In this document: one piece after another, positions 8,144-17,775 of the stretch
Layout of the letters: each line of letters begins with the position of its first letter
Position numbering within the stretch: the first letter of the stretch is position 1
NCBI GenBank assembly: GCA_046582185.1
Contig: JAYGEX010000012.1
Coordinates: 48,780 to 112,779 of the forward strand
Length of the DNA: 64,000 nt
DNA from: GCA-002726655 sp046582185
GTDB taxonomy: Bacteria > Pseudomonadota > Gammaproteobacteria > Pseudomonadales > Azotimanducaceae
Direction: 5' to 3'
Program-made: the position numbers and the translations under genes
The notes under the pieces: generated by a model
The model's database searches: none
What the model was told of the DNA's origin: nothing
The model's input: the letters and a program-made list of their open reading frames with translations, nothing else

Positions 8144-8710
8144 TCAGGATTTACTGATGTCCTCTCGCACGTCCTGAGCAAGGTAGGGTTTGCCTGCTAA
8201 AACTTCATCTGCAGTCAGGCCTACAAGTTCGTGGGGGAAAACCAGCCAGCGGTCGGTTTCATGGAGATAATAATCTGGTTCGATATCTGTAATGTTCTTT
8301 TCCGGTTTGTACCAGGGCGTTGCAATCTTGATCGTGTCCGGAAAATTTCTTCTGGTCTTGTGCTTCAGCTCATCAAGTATCGCAACGATACTGCGACCAC
8401 TATCAAATACGTCATCTACTATTAACAGGGCATCCTCGGCATTGATGTTGTCGATGACATATTGCATGCCATGGACCCGTACGGTCTTTTCCTGCTCGCC
8501 GATGGCATGATAGGAAGAAGTCCTGATTGAGATATGGTCTGTTTCGATACCTCTGAATTCGAGATACTCCTGAACGGCGATGCCAACTGGCGCGCCGCCG
8601 CGCCAAACGCCGATGATAAAAGCGGGGCGAAACCCACTCTCAAAGATCAATTTACCGAGGCGAAATGAGTCTTCTAAAAGTTGATTTGCAGAAATGAAAT
8701 GTTTGTCCAT
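8144..8710 (-). CDS. purine phosphoribosyltransferase paralogue 1
   Basis: Type I phosphoribosyltransferase of 188 residues. The PRPP-binding loop LLIVDDVFDSGRS is intact, and the N-terminal FIIGVWRGGAPVGIAV block is the other family signature. The Met at 8710 gives an N-terminus (MDKHFISANQLLEDS) that matches the paralogues at 31031 and 31698; the longer frame to 8758 overlaps the divergent permease region. Likely salvage of hypoxanthine, xanthine or guanine from PRPP. Divergent from the AzgA-like permease across a 75 bp promoter region. Confidence 0.88.
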   Translation of the reverse strand: MDKHFISANQLLEDSFRLGKLIFESGFRPAFIIGVWRGGAPVGIAVQEYLEFRGIETDHISIRTSSYHAIGEQEKTVRVHGMQYVIDNINAEDALLIVDDVFDSGRSIVAILDELKHKTRRNFPDTIKIATPWYKPEKNITDIEPDYYLHETDRWLVFPHELVGLTADEVLAGKPYLAQDVREDISKS

Positions 8711-8785
8711 TATTTTGTTATTCTTGTGCGTTTGTAATTGTTGGCTTGTCGTCGCCAAATTGATTGCTGGATTATATGGAGCTTT

Positions 8786-10081
8786 ATGGAATTCCTCGAC
8801 AGATTTTTTCGATTATCTGAGCATAAGACCACGGTACGTGTTGAATTAGTCGCCGGCTTAACGACCTTTCTTGCGATGGCCTACATCACAGTCGTGAATC
8901 CGGCCATTTTATCGGATGCGGGCATGGATTTTGGTGCCGTGTTCGTTGCAACATGCATCGCCGCAGCATTTGGATCAATTGCCATGGGACTGCTTGGAAA
9001 CTATCCAATTGCCATGGCGCCCGGGATGGGGCAGAACGCATTTTTTACCTACGGCATAGTGCTTGGTACCGGCCATAGCTGGGAAACAGCATTGGGCGCC
9101 GTCTTTATCTCCGGCGTCATCTTTGTCATTCTGAGTGTATTACCGGTTAGGGAATGGCTTATCAATGCGATTCCGAAGAATTTGAAGTTGGGAATTGCCT
9201 CCGGGATCGGATTTTTTCTTGGCTTTATCGCGCTGAAAAATGCAGGCATTGTGGTTGCAAACCCCGCAACATTTGTCGCCTTTGGAGATCTTACCCAGTT
9301 TGGGCCAGCAGTTTGCCTGCTGGCCTTTGCCGTCATCGCCGCGCTAAGCGCGAGGAAATTAACGGGCGCGGTAATACTTGGGATGTTGGGCGCGGCTCTT
9401 CTGGGCTGGGCATCTGGGGTTACCGAGCTCAAGGGTATTATTTCTATGCCTCCTTCGGTTGCGCCGGTGATGCTTAAGCTGGACATCGCTGCCGCGTTCG
9501 ATCTCTCAATGGTGACCGTGATTTTGACCTTGTTGCTGGTTGATGTGTTTGATACCGCAGGAACCATTGTTGGCGTAGCTAACCGGGCAAATTTGATGAC
9601 AGAGGATGGGAAAATGCCGCGGCTGGGCATGGCCTTGATATCCGATTCCGGCGCCACTGTTGTTGGGTCGTTGGCTGGTACATCGTCTACAACCAGTTTT
9701 ATTGAGAGTGCCGCGGGCGTTGAAGCAGGGGGCCGTACCGGCTTGACCGCGGTGACTACTGGCCTGCTATTTCTTTTGTGTATTTTCTTTGCGCCGCTGG
9801 CGCAGAGCATACCTGCCTACGCATCGGCTGCGGCATTGTTGTTCGTAGCCTGCATTATGTTGTCAAGCCTTGCAGACATAGAGTGGGATGACTACACGGA
9901 GAGTGCGCCAGCCGTTATATGTGCCATTGCCATGCCCTTGTCGTTCTCCATCGCAGATGGAATTGGACTTGGTTTTGTATCTTATGCCGCGATCAAGATG
10001 CTTAGCGGCAAGCCAGGTGAGTGCCCCATAGCGGTGTACATACTGGCGTTAATATTCGCTGCTAAATTCGCTTTTCTGTAA
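8786..10081 (+). CDS. NCS2 purine permease, AzgA type (adenine/guanine/hypoxanthine)
   Basis: A 431-residue inner-membrane permease. The family opening EVVAG-like VRVELVAGLTTFLAMAYI, the NPAILSDAGM block, AMAPGMGQNAFF and TLLLVDVFDTAGTIVGV are all present, as in bacterial GhxP/AdeP and fungal AzgA. The start at 8786 has GGAG upstream; an earlier frame start at 8738 would overlap the divergent gene. Expected substrates are adenine, guanine and hypoxanthine by proton symport. Confidence 0.94.
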   Translation: MEFLDRFFRLSEHKTTVRVELVAGLTTFLAMAYITVVNPAILSDAGMDFGAVFVATCIAAAFGSIAMGLLGNYPIAMAPGMGQNAFFTYGIVLGTGHSWETALGAVFISGVIFVILSVLPVREWLINAIPKNLKLGIASGIGFFLGFIALKNAGIVVANPATFVAFGDLTQFGPAVCLLAFAVIAALSARKLTGAVILGMLGAALLGWASGVTELKGIISMPPSVAPVMLKLDIAAAFDLSMVTVILTLLLVDVFDTAGTIVGVANRANLMTEDGKMPRLGMALISDSGATVVGSLAGTSSTTSFIESAAGVEAGGRTGLTAVTTGLLFLLCIFFAPLAQSIPAYASAAALLFVACIMLSSLADIEWDDYTESAPAVICAIAMPLSFSIADGIGLGFVSYAAIKMLSGKPGECPIAVYILALIFAAKFAFL

Positions 10082-10125
10082 AGGGTGAACGCCCACAAAT
10101 GATGAAGAACCCATGATAGTTCACA

Positions 10126-13100
10126 ATGCTCGATAATTCATTTACAAAGCTTGTTGCTCACTATGACAAGCTGCTCCCCCAGGAGAAGCTCTTATTGCAG
10201 CTCATCTCCGTCGTCTATGAGCCTACAAATCAAACCACGCTGAAGAAGATACTCCATATGGTTGGAGAAACAGACAAGCGATTTGAAGGCATCGATTTAC
10301 TATTCGATCGAGGAACGAAGGAGAAACTCCAGAACCGGAAGCTTCTACAGCTCCGTAACGGCCGCCTGTATTGTAATCTCTATGTTGTTGAATGGCTGAC
10401 CCTCCAGGCAGTAGACAATGGCAGCTATGGGAACATTCTGGACGTTGCCTTGCGATACTCACCGATTATTGACAACTTCGGTTACCGGTATTCCCATTTT
10501 TCCGCTGACCAGACCTTAAGGCAACTAAGGTATGCCTTGCATGAGGGGGCGGAAGCGCGAGTTTTCGAACTTCTCGATCTGGACGATTGGTGGGATAAGC
10601 CGGACAGGGCCGTCGCTGAATGTTTGGTCACCATCTGCGCAAATCCTATTCACCTGAACTGGTTTCTTGGCTTTCCCATGGAGCTCCAATATCAGGTCTT
10701 GCAGCAGATCTTTGAGCGTAGTAGTTACGACTGGAGCAATCAACAAGCTGCTTTCGAGTTGTTGGAAACATTGATGTTGAACATGGATGATACCAATAGA
10801 GTCCTGCCCTTACTTGAAATGTACTACGAGCAAAAATTTCTCCGTGGGCACTGGCTGAGCCTCGAACAGGATTTAACTCGCCTGGCATCTATACCCGCGG
10901 ATTGCCTGCTGGCTTGTCTTCGCTTTGTTCAGGGTGATACTTCGGGTTCCCTGGTCTTGTTCAGCTCCTTTATTACCCGGATGCGTGCTTCAACGAGAAA
11001 GCGCAAGATCGCTGTGCCTGGTTTTCAGGGCGTGATTTACCTCCTGGCGTTATTAAAAGATCAGTCAGCCAACAATGAGGCGCTGGCCAAGCAACAGATT
11101 GCGGCTATAGGGCGCGAACCTATGGAAGATTTTCATGTGGTGGCCATGGGCCTCTTGACCATTGTGCGCGATATCAAGAATGGCGAAAGTTCTATACATA
11201 GAGCGCTCGCAAACTATCACTATTCACACTATTCCTCGTTTGAATCCATACTCATAGGGCTTACCTTGCTGTGGAACAACGAATCTCCAGAGATGGCATT
11301 TGTTCACCGACTTGAAGATGAAGCGGACAGAGCGGAAGTGGCTGGCTATCCCTGGTTTGCAGAACAGGCTCGGCAGATATTGTCTGTATTCTCAAGCGGT
11401 GAATACAAGGACCATGAATCACTTGGTGTATCACTGATAGAAGTGCTTCCGCGAATGGAAAATTGGGAGCTCTCGCTTGATGCTTTGCGCAAGGTCTCAA
11501 AAACAAAAAAGAAGGAGGCTGAAGGTATTGCGCGCCTTGCCTGGTTCCTGGATGAGAGTTTTGGAGGCTTGGGCTTTAAGGGTAAGGAACAGAAACTCAG
11601 GAAGAACGGCAGCTGGTCGGCGGGAAAGATAATATCGTTGAAGCGCCTTGCTGAAGAATCAGAGAAATTCCCCTACCTTACCGATGGGGACAAAAAGATG
11701 ATTCAGTGCATTGAAAGGGAGCGGTCATCCGACTACTACGGTTATGGCAAGGTCACTTATTCGCTGGCCAACAAAGAAGCCATGATTGCGGCTGTTGGCC
11801 ATCCTGCCCTGTTCCTGATGAAGAGCCCGCAATCGAAAATTGAATTTTATGAAGGAAACCCCGAGCTCCTTGTTCGGGAGAAAAATGGACAACTAACGAT
11901 TTCCCTGGAGCCATACTCCGAGAGTGATGACTGTCTCGTATTTGAGGAATTACATGGCAAATACAAGATTGTACATTTTACCAATGAGCATCTTCGCATC
12001 GCGAAGATACTGGATTCCGGTGGTCTGGATGTTCCTTTGTCGGCGAAGGACAAAGTGCTGGAGAGTATATCCGCGATAGCTCCCTTGCTGACTATACATT
12101 CAGATGTCGCTGGGGTTACGGAAACTGACGCTGAAAAGAGAGATGCTGATCCCCGCTTGTATATCCATCTTCAGGCGGAGGATTTAGGCCTGCGCTTGAG
12201 TTTTCACGTGCAACCTCTGGCGAAAGGTCCGGTTCTTCATCCTGGGCGGGGTGGTACAAGTCTGTTCGCAGAGATTGAAGGCAAGCGCGTATATACCCAG
12301 CGAAACTTGCAGGCAGAGACTGATTTGATGTTGTCTGTCACCAGTGCATGTGCTGATCTGGTGGAATTTGCTCCTGGTGAGTGGCGCTGGCAAGGTGCTG
12401 ATGAAGCCCTGGAGGGATTGCTCAAATTACAATCGATGGGTGACTCGATTGTGCTTACCTGGCCGGAAGGTAAAAAGATAAAACTCAGCCGTGCTATTGA
12501 ATCTTCCGAGATTACAATTTCACTTCGGCAGCAGACTAACTGGTTTGAACTCGACGGCGAATTAAGGGTCGATGACGATACAGTCTATTCAATGCAAAAC
12601 CTGTTGGAGCTCATTAAGGCGAGCTCCGGCAGATTTATTGAACTTGGCGATGGCGAATTCCTGACTTTAACGAAAGAATTGAGGTTGCGCCTTGATGAGA
12701 TTGGTAGCTACAGTCATGGCGGAAAGGTACATGCGTTAAACGCAAGCTCTCTGGAAGAGAGCATCGAAGGTATGTCGATAGATGCTGATGAGAGCTGGCT
12801 CTCTCTTCGAACCAGATTACAGGAAGTCAGAGAGCTTGAGCCAGTACTGCCTAATACCTTGCAAGTTGAATTACGAGACTACCAGCTGACAGGGTTCCAA
12901 TGGCTTTCGCGATTGGCGGAGTGGGGTGCAGGTGCGTGCCTGGCAGATGATATGGGGCTTGGAAAGACGGTGCAGGCGCTGGCGGTAATTGTCAGGCGGG
13001 CTCAAGTCGGGCCAACTCTGGTGCTGGCGCCCACTTCTGTATGTACAAACTGGATTGAAGAAGCCAACCGCTTTGCGCCAACCTTAAACCCCATTTTTTT

Positions 13101-14235
13101 TGGCGAAGGCGACCGGGCGAAAACACTTGCGAACTTACAGCCCTATGACCTTCTTATTTGCAGTTACGGTCTATTACAAGTTGAAATCGAAACGATTCAA
13201 GAGGTGAACTGGACAACAATAATTGCAGATGAGGCGCAGGCATTTAAAAACCCTGCAACCAAGCGATCAAGGGCAGTCATGGCGCTTAAGGGTGACTTTA
13301 AAGTAATCGCCACTGGAACGCCGATTGAAAATCATCTGGGGGAGTTGTGGAATCTGTTTAGGTTTATCAACCCCGGCTTACTGGGGACGCGCGAGTATTT
13401 CAATGAGAAGTTTGCCCGTCCTATTGAAAATCAGAAAGATGATGTAGCAAGTGAGGGACTCAGGAAGTTGATCAGTCCATTTATACTTCGCCGCCTGAAG
13501 CGAGACGTGCTCAGTGAGCTGCCACCAAGAACGGATATCACATTACATGTTGATCCGAGTGAGGAGGAGACCGCACTGTATGAGGCTTTACGATTGGAAG
13601 CTGTGAGTCAGATGAAGCAGAGTGACCTTGGCAGCAACCAGCAGAGGATTCGCGCGCTCGCGAGCATCACAAAACTACGCCGGGCAGTATGTAATCCAAA
13701 TATGGTCCTGACGGGTGCCAATATGCACTCGTCCAAACTCGAAGTTCTGGGAAATGTGCTAGATGAATTGCTGGAAAATAATCATCGCGCGCTGGTCTTT
13801 AGCCAATTTGTACAACATCTGTCTCTGATACGTGAATATCTTGATAAGCGTGGCATTACCTATCAGTACCTTGATGGATCAACGCCCACCAAAAAACGGA
13901 CGGCAGCGGTTCATGCCTTCCAGAACGGGGAGAGCGAGCTGTTTCTGATCAGCCTGAAAGCAGGTGGTATTGGGCTCAATCTGACCGCGGCAGATTATGT
14001 GATTCATATGGATCCCTGGTGGAATCCTGCCGTTGAAGATCAGGCCAGTGATAGGGCGCATCGAATTGGGCAGCTGCGACCTGTGACAGTTTATCGCCTT
14101 GTTGTTAACAATACGATTGAGGAGAAGATTGTTCGGCTTCATGCGCAGAAGCGGGATTTGGCGGATAGTTTGTTGGAGGGCAGTGAGGTGAGTGGCAAGA
14201 TGTCATTGGATGATGTTTTGGCGTTGCTTGATTAA
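10126..14235 (+). CDS. SNF2-family DEAD-like ATPase/helicase
   Basis: A 1369-residue protein. The last 500 residues are a Swi2/Snf2 motor: Walker A LADDMGLGKTVQ near residue 940, motif II DEAQ near 1035 (DEAH is usual), TGTPIENHLGELW, and the C-terminal RecA lobe with SLKAGGIGLNLT and DRAHRIGQ. The N-terminal 900 residues are helical, repeat-like and have no motif I recognise. It follows azgA by 45 bp on the same strand. It probably translocates on double-stranded DNA to remodel bound protein; a purine link is not evident. Reading frame is intact. Confidence 0.92.
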   Translation: MLDNSFTKLVAHYDKLLPQEKLLLQLISVVYEPTNQTTLKKILHMVGETDKRFEGIDLLFDRGTKEKLQNRKLLQLRNGRLYCNLYVVEWLTLQAVDNGSYGNILDVALRYSPIIDNFGYRYSHFSADQTLRQLRYALHEGAEARVFELLDLDDWWDKPDRAVAECLVTICANPIHLNWFLGFPMELQYQVLQQIFERSSYDWSNQQAAFELLETLMLNMDDTNRVLPLLEMYYEQKFLRGHWLSLEQDLTRLASIPADCLLACLRFVQGDTSGSLVLFSSFITRMRASTRKRKIAVPGFQGVIYLLALLKDQSANNEALAKQQIAAIGREPMEDFHVVAMGLLTIVRDIKNGESSIHRALANYHYSHYSSFESILIGLTLLWNNESPEMAFVHRLEDEADRAEVAGYPWFAEQARQILSVFSSGEYKDHESLGVSLIEVLPRMENWELSLDALRKVSKTKKKEAEGIARLAWFLDESFGGLGFKGKEQKLRKNGSWSAGKIISLKRLAEESEKFPYLTDGDKKMIQCIERERSSDYYGYGKVTYSLANKEAMIAAVGHPALFLMKSPQSKIEFYEGNPELLVREKNGQLTISLEPYSESDDCLVFEELHGKYKIVHFTNEHLRIAKILDSGGLDVPLSAKDKVLESISAIAPLLTIHSDVAGVTETDAEKRDADPRLYIHLQAEDLGLRLSFHVQPLAKGPVLHPGRGGTSLFAEIEGKRVYTQRNLQAETDLMLSVTSACADLVEFAPGEWRWQGADEALEGLLKLQSMGDSIVLTWPEGKKIKLSRAIESSEITISLRQQTNWFELDGELRVDDDTVYSMQNLLELIKASSGRFIELGDGEFLTLTKELRLRLDEIGSYSHGGKVHALNASSLEESIEGMSIDADESWLSLRTRLQEVRELEPVLPNTLQVELRDYQLTGFQWLSRLAEWGAGACLADDMGLGKTVQALAVIVRRAQVGPTLVLAPTSVCTNWIEEANRFAPTLNPIFFGEGDRAKTLANLQPYDLLICSYGLLQVEIETIQEVNWTTIIADEAQAFKNPATKRSRAVMALKGDFKVIATGTPIENHLGELWNLFRFINPGLLGTREYFNEKFARPIENQKDDVASEGLRKLISPFILRRLKRDVLSELPPRTDITLHVDPSEEETALYEALRLEAVSQMKQSDLGSNQQRIRALASITKLRRAVCNPNMVLTGANMHSSKLEVLGNVLDELLENNHRALVFSQFVQHLSLIREYLDKRGITYQYLDGSTPTKKRTAAVHAFQNGESELFLISLKAGGIGLNLTAADYVIHMDPWWNPAVEDQASDRAHRIGQLRPVTVYRLVVNNTIEEKIVRLHAQKRDLADSLLEGSEVSGKMSLDDVLALLD

Positions 14236-14335
14236 TTGATCGAGCTGATCATGGCCGGAGTGGAAGATTGTCGCTTTAAATTCGTCGCGTGTAGTGGATT
14301 TGAGTGTCTATCTATTACATTTTGTTGAAGTTACC

Positions 14336-15127
14336 TTAGAACGAAATCATTTCAGGAAAAAAACGACTAATCAATTCTTTGTAATAGGGTTCAAGTTCGT
14401 CGATGTCAGGCGCGTCTTCCGTCTTTGAATAAAGGTCATAAGGCTGGAAGTCGCGAACGTGCTGGAACATGTGTTTGTCTTCATCGTTCATGAGTTCGGT
14501 GTATTCGCCTTCGCTGTGGGCGCAATAGAAGCTGTGGTAACGGATGATATAAGCGGCTTCTTTGGGTAGATATTTCTTGCTGATCTGATACATATATTCA
14601 TCGTGACCCCAGGACATGACCACCTTATCAAGACCAATGCCTTCTTTGTAAATGCCAAAGGGCTGCTGGAATTCTTCCCGCTGAAGATCTGGGTTTTCCG
14701 AGAAGAATTCACTGTAAATGATCTTGTCCGAGAAAGGGTAGCCAAGGGGAAAGGTATCACCGACGACTGCCCATTGCGGCTCATCAAATAGACAGAGCAC
14801 CTTTCCAAGGTCATGTATTAATGCGGTCAGAATAAACCAATCAGGTCGACCGTCTCGCCGGGCAGCTTCTGCAGTTTGCAGGAGATGTTCAATTTGGCTG
14901 AGTTCGGTGTCCGGGTCGCTGTCATCAACCAGTTCGTCTAGTTTTTTACACGCCTCCCAAACGCCCAGGTTCAAACGATTCAACTTTCCGTATTCGGATC
15001 TTTTCGCCAGCGCGAAGTCGTAGGTCTGGTGTTGATGATTCAGACGATAGAATTCCGGGACAGAATCCTTCTGGTTGTTCTCGTAATCTCGTAAATCGGC
15101 GTGAGTGTTCGCTCGCGGATCTGTCAT
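14336..15127 (-). CDS. inositol oxygenase (MIOX) homologue
   Basis: HD-fold mixed-valent diiron oxygenase; in animals it cleaves myo-inositol to D-glucuronate. At 263 residues it is near the length of human MIOX (285). All di-iron ligands can be placed: His81, His105-Asp106 (HDLGK), His175 (SWGHDEYMY), His198 (RYHSFY) and Asp231 (YDLYSK), with Lys109 and Lys235 for substrate. EPQWAVVGDTFP is essentially the eukaryotic sequence. It is 19 bp downstream of an ADA-like gene and probably cotranscribed. No inositol transport or glucuronate genes are visible, so the physiological substrate is open. Confidence 0.93.
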   Translation of the reverse strand: MTDPRANTHADLRDYENNQKDSVPEFYRLNHQHQTYDFALAKRSEYGKLNRLNLGVWEACKKLDELVDDSDPDTELSQIEHLLQTAEAARRDGRPDWFILTALIHDLGKVLCLFDEPQWAVVGDTFPLGYPFSDKIIYSEFFSENPDLQREEFQQPFGIYKEGIGLDKVVMSWGHDEYMYQISKKYLPKEAAYIIRYHSFYCAHSEGEYTELMNDEDKHMFQHVRDFQPYDLYSKTEDAPDIDELEPYYKELISRFFPEMISF

Positions 15128-15146
15128 TTTTTCTTTTCCAGAAATA

Positions 15147-16166
15147 TCATGAGCCAGTAAGCGAAAAATCCATCAACTGATCAAGATAGTGCTGTTTCCG
15201 GGAGGACTCCAGCCAGCTTACATCAAACGCATTGGCACCAAGTTGTATTATCTCTTCTCTGGTAAATCCTGCTTCTTCTGCAAGTGCGAGAAAGTTGTCC
15301 GTAAGGTAAGCCCGAAAATATCCGGGATCATCGGAGTTAATAGTTGCTTTCATCCCCTTGCCGAGCATGGATCTAATTTCATCGCCCGTCAGCGATTGGA
15401 CGACGAAGCGATTCGAGATTGGGCAGACGGTCAATCCAAGGCCTCTGCTCGCGATTTCCTTGCACAGTTCTTCGTCCTCCAGCGCGTTGATGCCATGATC
15501 GATGCGGTCTACTTCAACGTCATTCAGGCATTGCCAGATATGATCGACGATATCCACCTGGTTTACGTCACAGTGCATCGTCAGTTTATAACCGGCGCGC
15601 TTTGCTGCAGCGAAGACCTTCGCGAATTTTACGGGAGGATTGTCTTTTTCATCTGAGTCCAGTCCAATACCCACGATCCAGTCCTTATAAGGCTGGCTCA
15701 TCTGCAGATGTTCGTTGGCAGATTCTTCTGGCATATCGCGCAGGAAACACATAATCAGATTGGACTCGATGCCGAGGTTTTCCTCTGCGGCAATTTGGGC
15801 TCGATGAATTCCGGTGATAATTGTCTCGAATTCTACGCCTCGACTGGTATGCCCCTGTGGGTCAAAAAAAGGCTCCACGTAAACGATATTGTCTTCATGG
15901 GCTTTCTCAAAGTAGTGATAGGCGAGCTCGAAGAAATCCTGTTCTGTTTGCAATACGCCCATTGCCGCATAGTAGATGGTGAGGAAAGACGGTAAATCGT
16001 GGAATTCGTAGGCGGCGATGACTTCTTCCGGTGTCTTGTAGCTGAGCTCAATGTTATTACGCTCCGCCATGGCGAAGATATGCTCGGGCTCAAGTGTACC
16101 TTCAAGGTGCACATGTAGTTCAGCTTTCGGCATGCCGCGGATAAATTGTTCCAGTGCTTGTTTCAA
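15147..16166 (-). CDS. adenosine/adenine deaminase-family protein with altered acid residue
   Basis: A 339-residue metallo-hydrolase of the ADA family. HVH (H18, H20), the His198 ligand, RIDHG (H224) and NSDDPGYF are present. In the true deaminase at 25021 the segment reads H198-A-G-E201, whereas here it is H198-C-D-V: the proton-shuttle Glu is Val and an Asp lies one residue earlier. This points to a distinct ADA subfamily, perhaps with another substrate. It precedes the MIOX gene in a two-gene operon and is divergent from the NCS2 permease at 16370. Confidence 0.85.
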   Translation of the reverse strand: MKQALEQFIRGMPKAELHVHLEGTLEPEHIFAMAERNNIELSYKTPEEVIAAYEFHDLPSFLTIYYAAMGVLQTEQDFFELAYHYFEKAHEDNIVYVEPFFDPQGHTSRGVEFETIITGIHRAQIAAEENLGIESNLIMCFLRDMPEESANEHLQMSQPYKDWIVGIGLDSDEKDNPPVKFAKVFAAAKRAGYKLTMHCDVNQVDIVDHIWQCLNDVEVDRIDHGINALEDEELCKEIASRGLGLTVCPISNRFVVQSLTGDEIRSMLGKGMKATINSDDPGYFRAYLTDNFLALAEEAGFTREEIIQLGANAFDVSWLESSRKQHYLDQLMDFSLTGS

Positions 16167-16295
16167 TTTGCTTACCTTTTTACTTTGCCCAGAAGATACA
16201 TTCCAAAAGGAACGTTAACAAGGTTATAGTGGATACTCCTCGATATCCTTTTGAATATTAATGTTGAGTACCCGCATTGAATTTTGCCGGGGTCT

Positions 16296-16340
16296 GATCT
16301 GGTAAGAACAGATCTGGCAAGAATAGATATAATAAGAATA
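16296..16340. repeat. three tandem 15 bp repeats in the divergent promoter region
   Basis: Units GATCTGGTAAGAACA, GATCTGGCAAGAATA and GATATAATAAGAATA abut at 16296, 16311 and 16326. The third contains TATAAT (16328-16333), a good -10 hexamer for the downstream permease, about 40 bp before its ATG. Repeated operator half-sites or slippage are both possible. Confidence 0.7.
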
Positions 16341-16369
16341 AATCAAGATTTAGGAAGGTACTACCCTGT

Positions 16370-17749
16370 ATGTCTGAAACGACGTCTGTAGCATCGTTAA
16401 GTCAGCCGACGATGCTTTATGGTCTTGATGACAGGCCAAATTTTTTCACATCCCTGTTGGTTGGCTTTCAACATGTACTCGCGGTATTCGGTGGAATCCT
16501 CACGGCGCCACTGATTATGGCCATGGGTATGGGATTGTCGGTTCGCGATACCAGTTATCTCGTTAGCTCGGCCTTGCTCATATCGGGAGTGGCTACGCTT
16601 CTTCAGATTCAGCGATTCGGAATTGTTGGTTCAGGCTTGCTGAGCATACAAGGCACCAGTTTTTCCTTTATTGGGCCAACTATCGCAGCATTTTACGTTC
16701 TTGGCGGTGCGGATAATCCTGGTGATGCGCTCGGCACCTTGTTCGGTTCTGCGGCGGTATGTTCGATGATTATGGTGGCACTGAGTTTTGGATTGCCGCG
16801 CTTAGGCAACATCATCACGCCAAACGTTACTGGTGCAACCGTTATGTTGTTGGGCGCGACACTCGTTTGGACGACATTTACAAACATTCAGCGGGTCTAC
16901 GTAGGTGCTGATCCGGGCGATGGCTGGCAGGTGATTCTGTTGTCGTCAATTGTATTCTTCACCATTGTTATCATTGCCCGTTCAGGTAATGCCTGGCTCA
17001 AATTAAGTAGTATTACAGTTGGGCTGCTCATCGGTTACATCACGGCATTTGCCCTGGGCATGGTGGATTTCTCTCTGCTGTCTGAGCTGGACAACTTATT
17101 TGTTCCCCAGATTGCCCGTTACCCATTGAATGTAGATTGGCGTGCGGTTGCCATGCTGTTGCCAATTTTTATTATCTCCATGATGGAGTCCGTGGGTGAT
17201 CTTACAGCGACCAGCAGCCTTTCGGGGCTTGCCACCAGGGGCAAATCTTACTGGACAAGGATGAAAGGCGGTGTGCTGGGAGATGCACTTAACTCATTGA
17301 TGGCCTCGGTGTTTTGTACCTTTCCGAATACTACATTCAGCCAGAACAATGGGGTTATTCAATTGACAGGCGTTTGCAGCCGTTATGTTGGGTTCTTTGT
17401 TGCAGGCCTGCTGGTATTGTTGGGTTTTTTTCCCATCGTTGGTGGCATTTTTCAGGTAATGCCGGAGCCGGTCCTTCACGGCGCAACCTTGCTGATGTTC
17501 TCCATGGTGGCGTATTCCGGATTTCGAATTGTGAAAACCGGCTCGCCGCAGCATAATGATTGGCTTGTGGTGGCCGTTTCTATTATCGGGGGTATTGTTG
17601 CTTCGTTGTTGGTGGATCAGGCCTCCTTTCTTCCTTCGGGCTTGATTACTGTGATCCAGTTCCCAGTGACAACGGGTGCAGTGATCGCATTGCTCATTGA
17701 GTCCGCGCGTTTTGTGATCAGGCGCAGCGAAAATGAATGGGCTGAATAG
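16370..17749 (+). CDS. NCS2 xanthine/uracil-type permease
   Basis: A 459-residue nucleobase:cation symporter. The N-terminal GFQHVLAVFGGILTAPLIMA, the QGTSFSF(I)GP segment and the SMMESVGDLTATS block near residue 285 are classical for the xanthine/uric-acid branch (XanP/UacT/PbuX) rather than the AzgA branch. Likely imports xanthine or urate. It is followed 26 bp later by ribokinase on the same strand. Confidence 0.92.
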   Translation: MSETTSVASLSQPTMLYGLDDRPNFFTSLLVGFQHVLAVFGGILTAPLIMAMGMGLSVRDTSYLVSSALLISGVATLLQIQRFGIVGSGLLSIQGTSFSFIGPTIAAFYVLGGADNPGDALGTLFGSAAVCSMIMVALSFGLPRLGNIITPNVTGATVMLLGATLVWTTFTNIQRVYVGADPGDGWQVILLSSIVFFTIVIIARSGNAWLKLSSITVGLLIGYITAFALGMVDFSLLSELDNLFVPQIARYPLNVDWRAVAMLLPIFIISMMESVGDLTATSSLSGLATRGKSYWTRMKGGVLGDALNSLMASVFCTFPNTTFSQNNGVIQLTGVCSRYVGFFVAGLLVLLGFFPIVGGIFQVMPEPVLHGATLLMFSMVAYSGFRIVKTGSPQHNDWLVVAVSIIGGIVASLLVDQASFLPSGLITVIQFPVTTGAVIALLIESARFVIRRSENEWAE

Positions 17750-17775
17750 AAGTATTCAGCGAAGCAGGTGGCACA

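Noticed and set aside
9049..9810. 253-codon open frame antisense to the AzgA-like permease
   Set aside because: Mirror of a strong membrane-protein gene; composition is typical of an antisense shadow and there is no ribosome-binding site.
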